Shown one piece after another: positions 63,502-64,000 of a stretch of DNA of 64,000 nucleotides. The DNA lies in assembly GCA_018644725.1 (NCBI GenBank), contig JABGPZ010000060.1, positions 21,974 through 85,973 of the forward strand. The letters are read 5' to 3'. This DNA comes from Phycisphaerales bacterium. Its GTDB lineage: Bacteria; Planctomycetota; Phycisphaerae; SM23-33. How positions within the stretch are numbered: the first letter of the stretch is position 1; the number at the start of each line of letters is the position of its first letter. Below the pieces are notes generated by a model, which saw only the letters and a list, made by a program, of their open reading frames with translations, had not been told where the DNA came from and ran no database searches. The translations under genes were made by a program, and so were the position numbers.

Positions 63502-64000
63502 TTATTTCGCCGGGAGGATGATGCGGAAGGAGGTGTTGAACACGGGGTGGAACGGGCGATAGGCGATGCGGAAGCTCGATGTGCATCGCGCGGGTCGGTC
63601 GCGCCAGCTGCCGCCGCGTACGACGTAGCCTTTGGTTCCGCCGAGGAGAGCGTCGCCGCGGGAGTTGGTCCACTCGGCCGCGTTGCCGTGCATGTCATGC
63701 AGGCCCCACGGGTTCGGGGCATACTTCGCCACGTCCACGCTCACCAGCCCGCCATCGTTGAAGCGGTCGTCCTTGAGGAGGAAGTCGTCGCTCGGGCCGG
63801 GGTTCTTGCTCGGCTGGAGCGAGGCCTCGCGGCTGTAGGGGTTGTTGGCGAACTTCTTCAGCGAGACGTCGCCGAGATTGGCGAGTTTGCTGAAGTCGGT
63901 GTTCAAATCACCATACCAGAAGGGTGTCGCAGTTCCGGCGCGGCAGGCGTATTCCCACTGCGTCTCGGTGGGTAGCGTTGCGGCGGTGTTGGTTTTCTTC
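63502..64000 (-). CDS. SUMF1/FGE-domain protein, partial
   Basis: The frame stays open to the right edge, so only the last 166 residues or so are seen. They contain the FGE-sulfatase (formylglycine-generating enzyme) fold pattern: LPTETQWEYACRAGT near the edge, then NPWGLHDMHGNAAEW, YVVRGGSWRDRPARC and FRIAYRP. True FGE needs two cysteines in the last block (spacing C-x4-C after GGS). Here the second is present (ARC) but the first position is Asp, as in many SUMF1-like domains without FGE activity. Five Cys-type sulfatases in the window need a maturase, so the gene is of interest, but this copy is probably not that enzyme. Confidence 0.85.
   Translation of the reverse strand, partial: KKTNTAATLPTETQWEYACRAGTATPFWYGDLNTDFSKLANLGDVSLKKFANNPYSREASLQPSKNPGPSDDFLLKDDRFNDGGLVSVDVAKYAPNPWGLHDMHGNAAEWTNSRGDALLGGTKGYVVRGGSWRDRPARCTSSFRIAYRPFHPVFNTSFRIILPAK

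Overview
The window is 64 kb of GC-rich bacterial chromosome with 39 protein genes or gene fragments and one tRNA. It comes from a Gram-negative heterotroph. The content is five Cys-type sulfatases, Tat-exported Gfo/Idh/MocA oxidoreductases, a HEAT plus double DUF1080 protein, a PQQ-like propeller, a parallel beta-helix protein, a secretin, LolC/MacB-type ABC transporters and an RseP protease. That mix suggests the PVC superphylum (Planctomycetota/Lentisphaerota) or a related sulfatase-rich phylum such as Sumerlaeota or Hydrogenedentota. No 16S gene is present, so the phylum stays open.

Layout. 0-4 kb: a phage portal gene (- strand, cut by the left edge), a deoxynucleoside kinase, a LolC/E-like permease and tRNA-Asp. 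4-13 kb: a five-gene sugar cluster (Gfo/Idh/MocA, HEAT-DUF1080-DUF1080, Gfo/Idh/MocA, Nramp-like transporter, TIM-barrel epimerase). It fits periplasmic attack on oxidised (3-keto) sugars followed by uptake and isomerisation. 13-15.5 kb: a zinc-ribbon membrane protein and a MacB/LolD-type ABC pair. 15.6-21.8 kb: one sulfatase on + and three overlapping sulfatases on -. 22-27 kb: a ferredoxin/radical SAM pair, a PQQ-repeat protein, tsaE and alanine racemase. 27-35 kb: a giant secretin of about 2350 residues with an overlapping small lipoprotein-like gene. 35-44 kb: mutS, a beta-helix protein, a fifth sulfatase and an EF-G paralogue. 44-55 kb: a zinc-ribbon protein overlapping a GGDEF protein, an HlyD-like adaptor, then the envelope/isoprenoid run dxr-rseP-AsmA-like-recO. 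55-64 kb: a membrane protein and a ThiS-like protein, a 1567-residue fused indolepyruvate oxidoreductase/GltD-like protein, rho, and a SUMF1/FGE-like gene cut by the right edge.

Most notable observations: (1) the secretin carries about 21 tandem N1-like repeats where type II secretins usually have three; (2) at least ten genes have a recognisable -10 box only 6-9 nt before the start codon and no Shine-Dalgarno, so leaderless or near-leaderless transcription looks common here, whereas genes inside operons carry ordinary GGAG sites or ATGA overlaps; (3) the IorA-ferredoxin-IorB-GltD fusion; (4) the Nramp-like carrier that lacks the usual metal-binding motifs and sits in a sugar operon; (5) an orphan hairpin plus T-tract and a long leader upstream of rho; (6) a dispersed intergenic palindrome beginning GTAGGGGCG.
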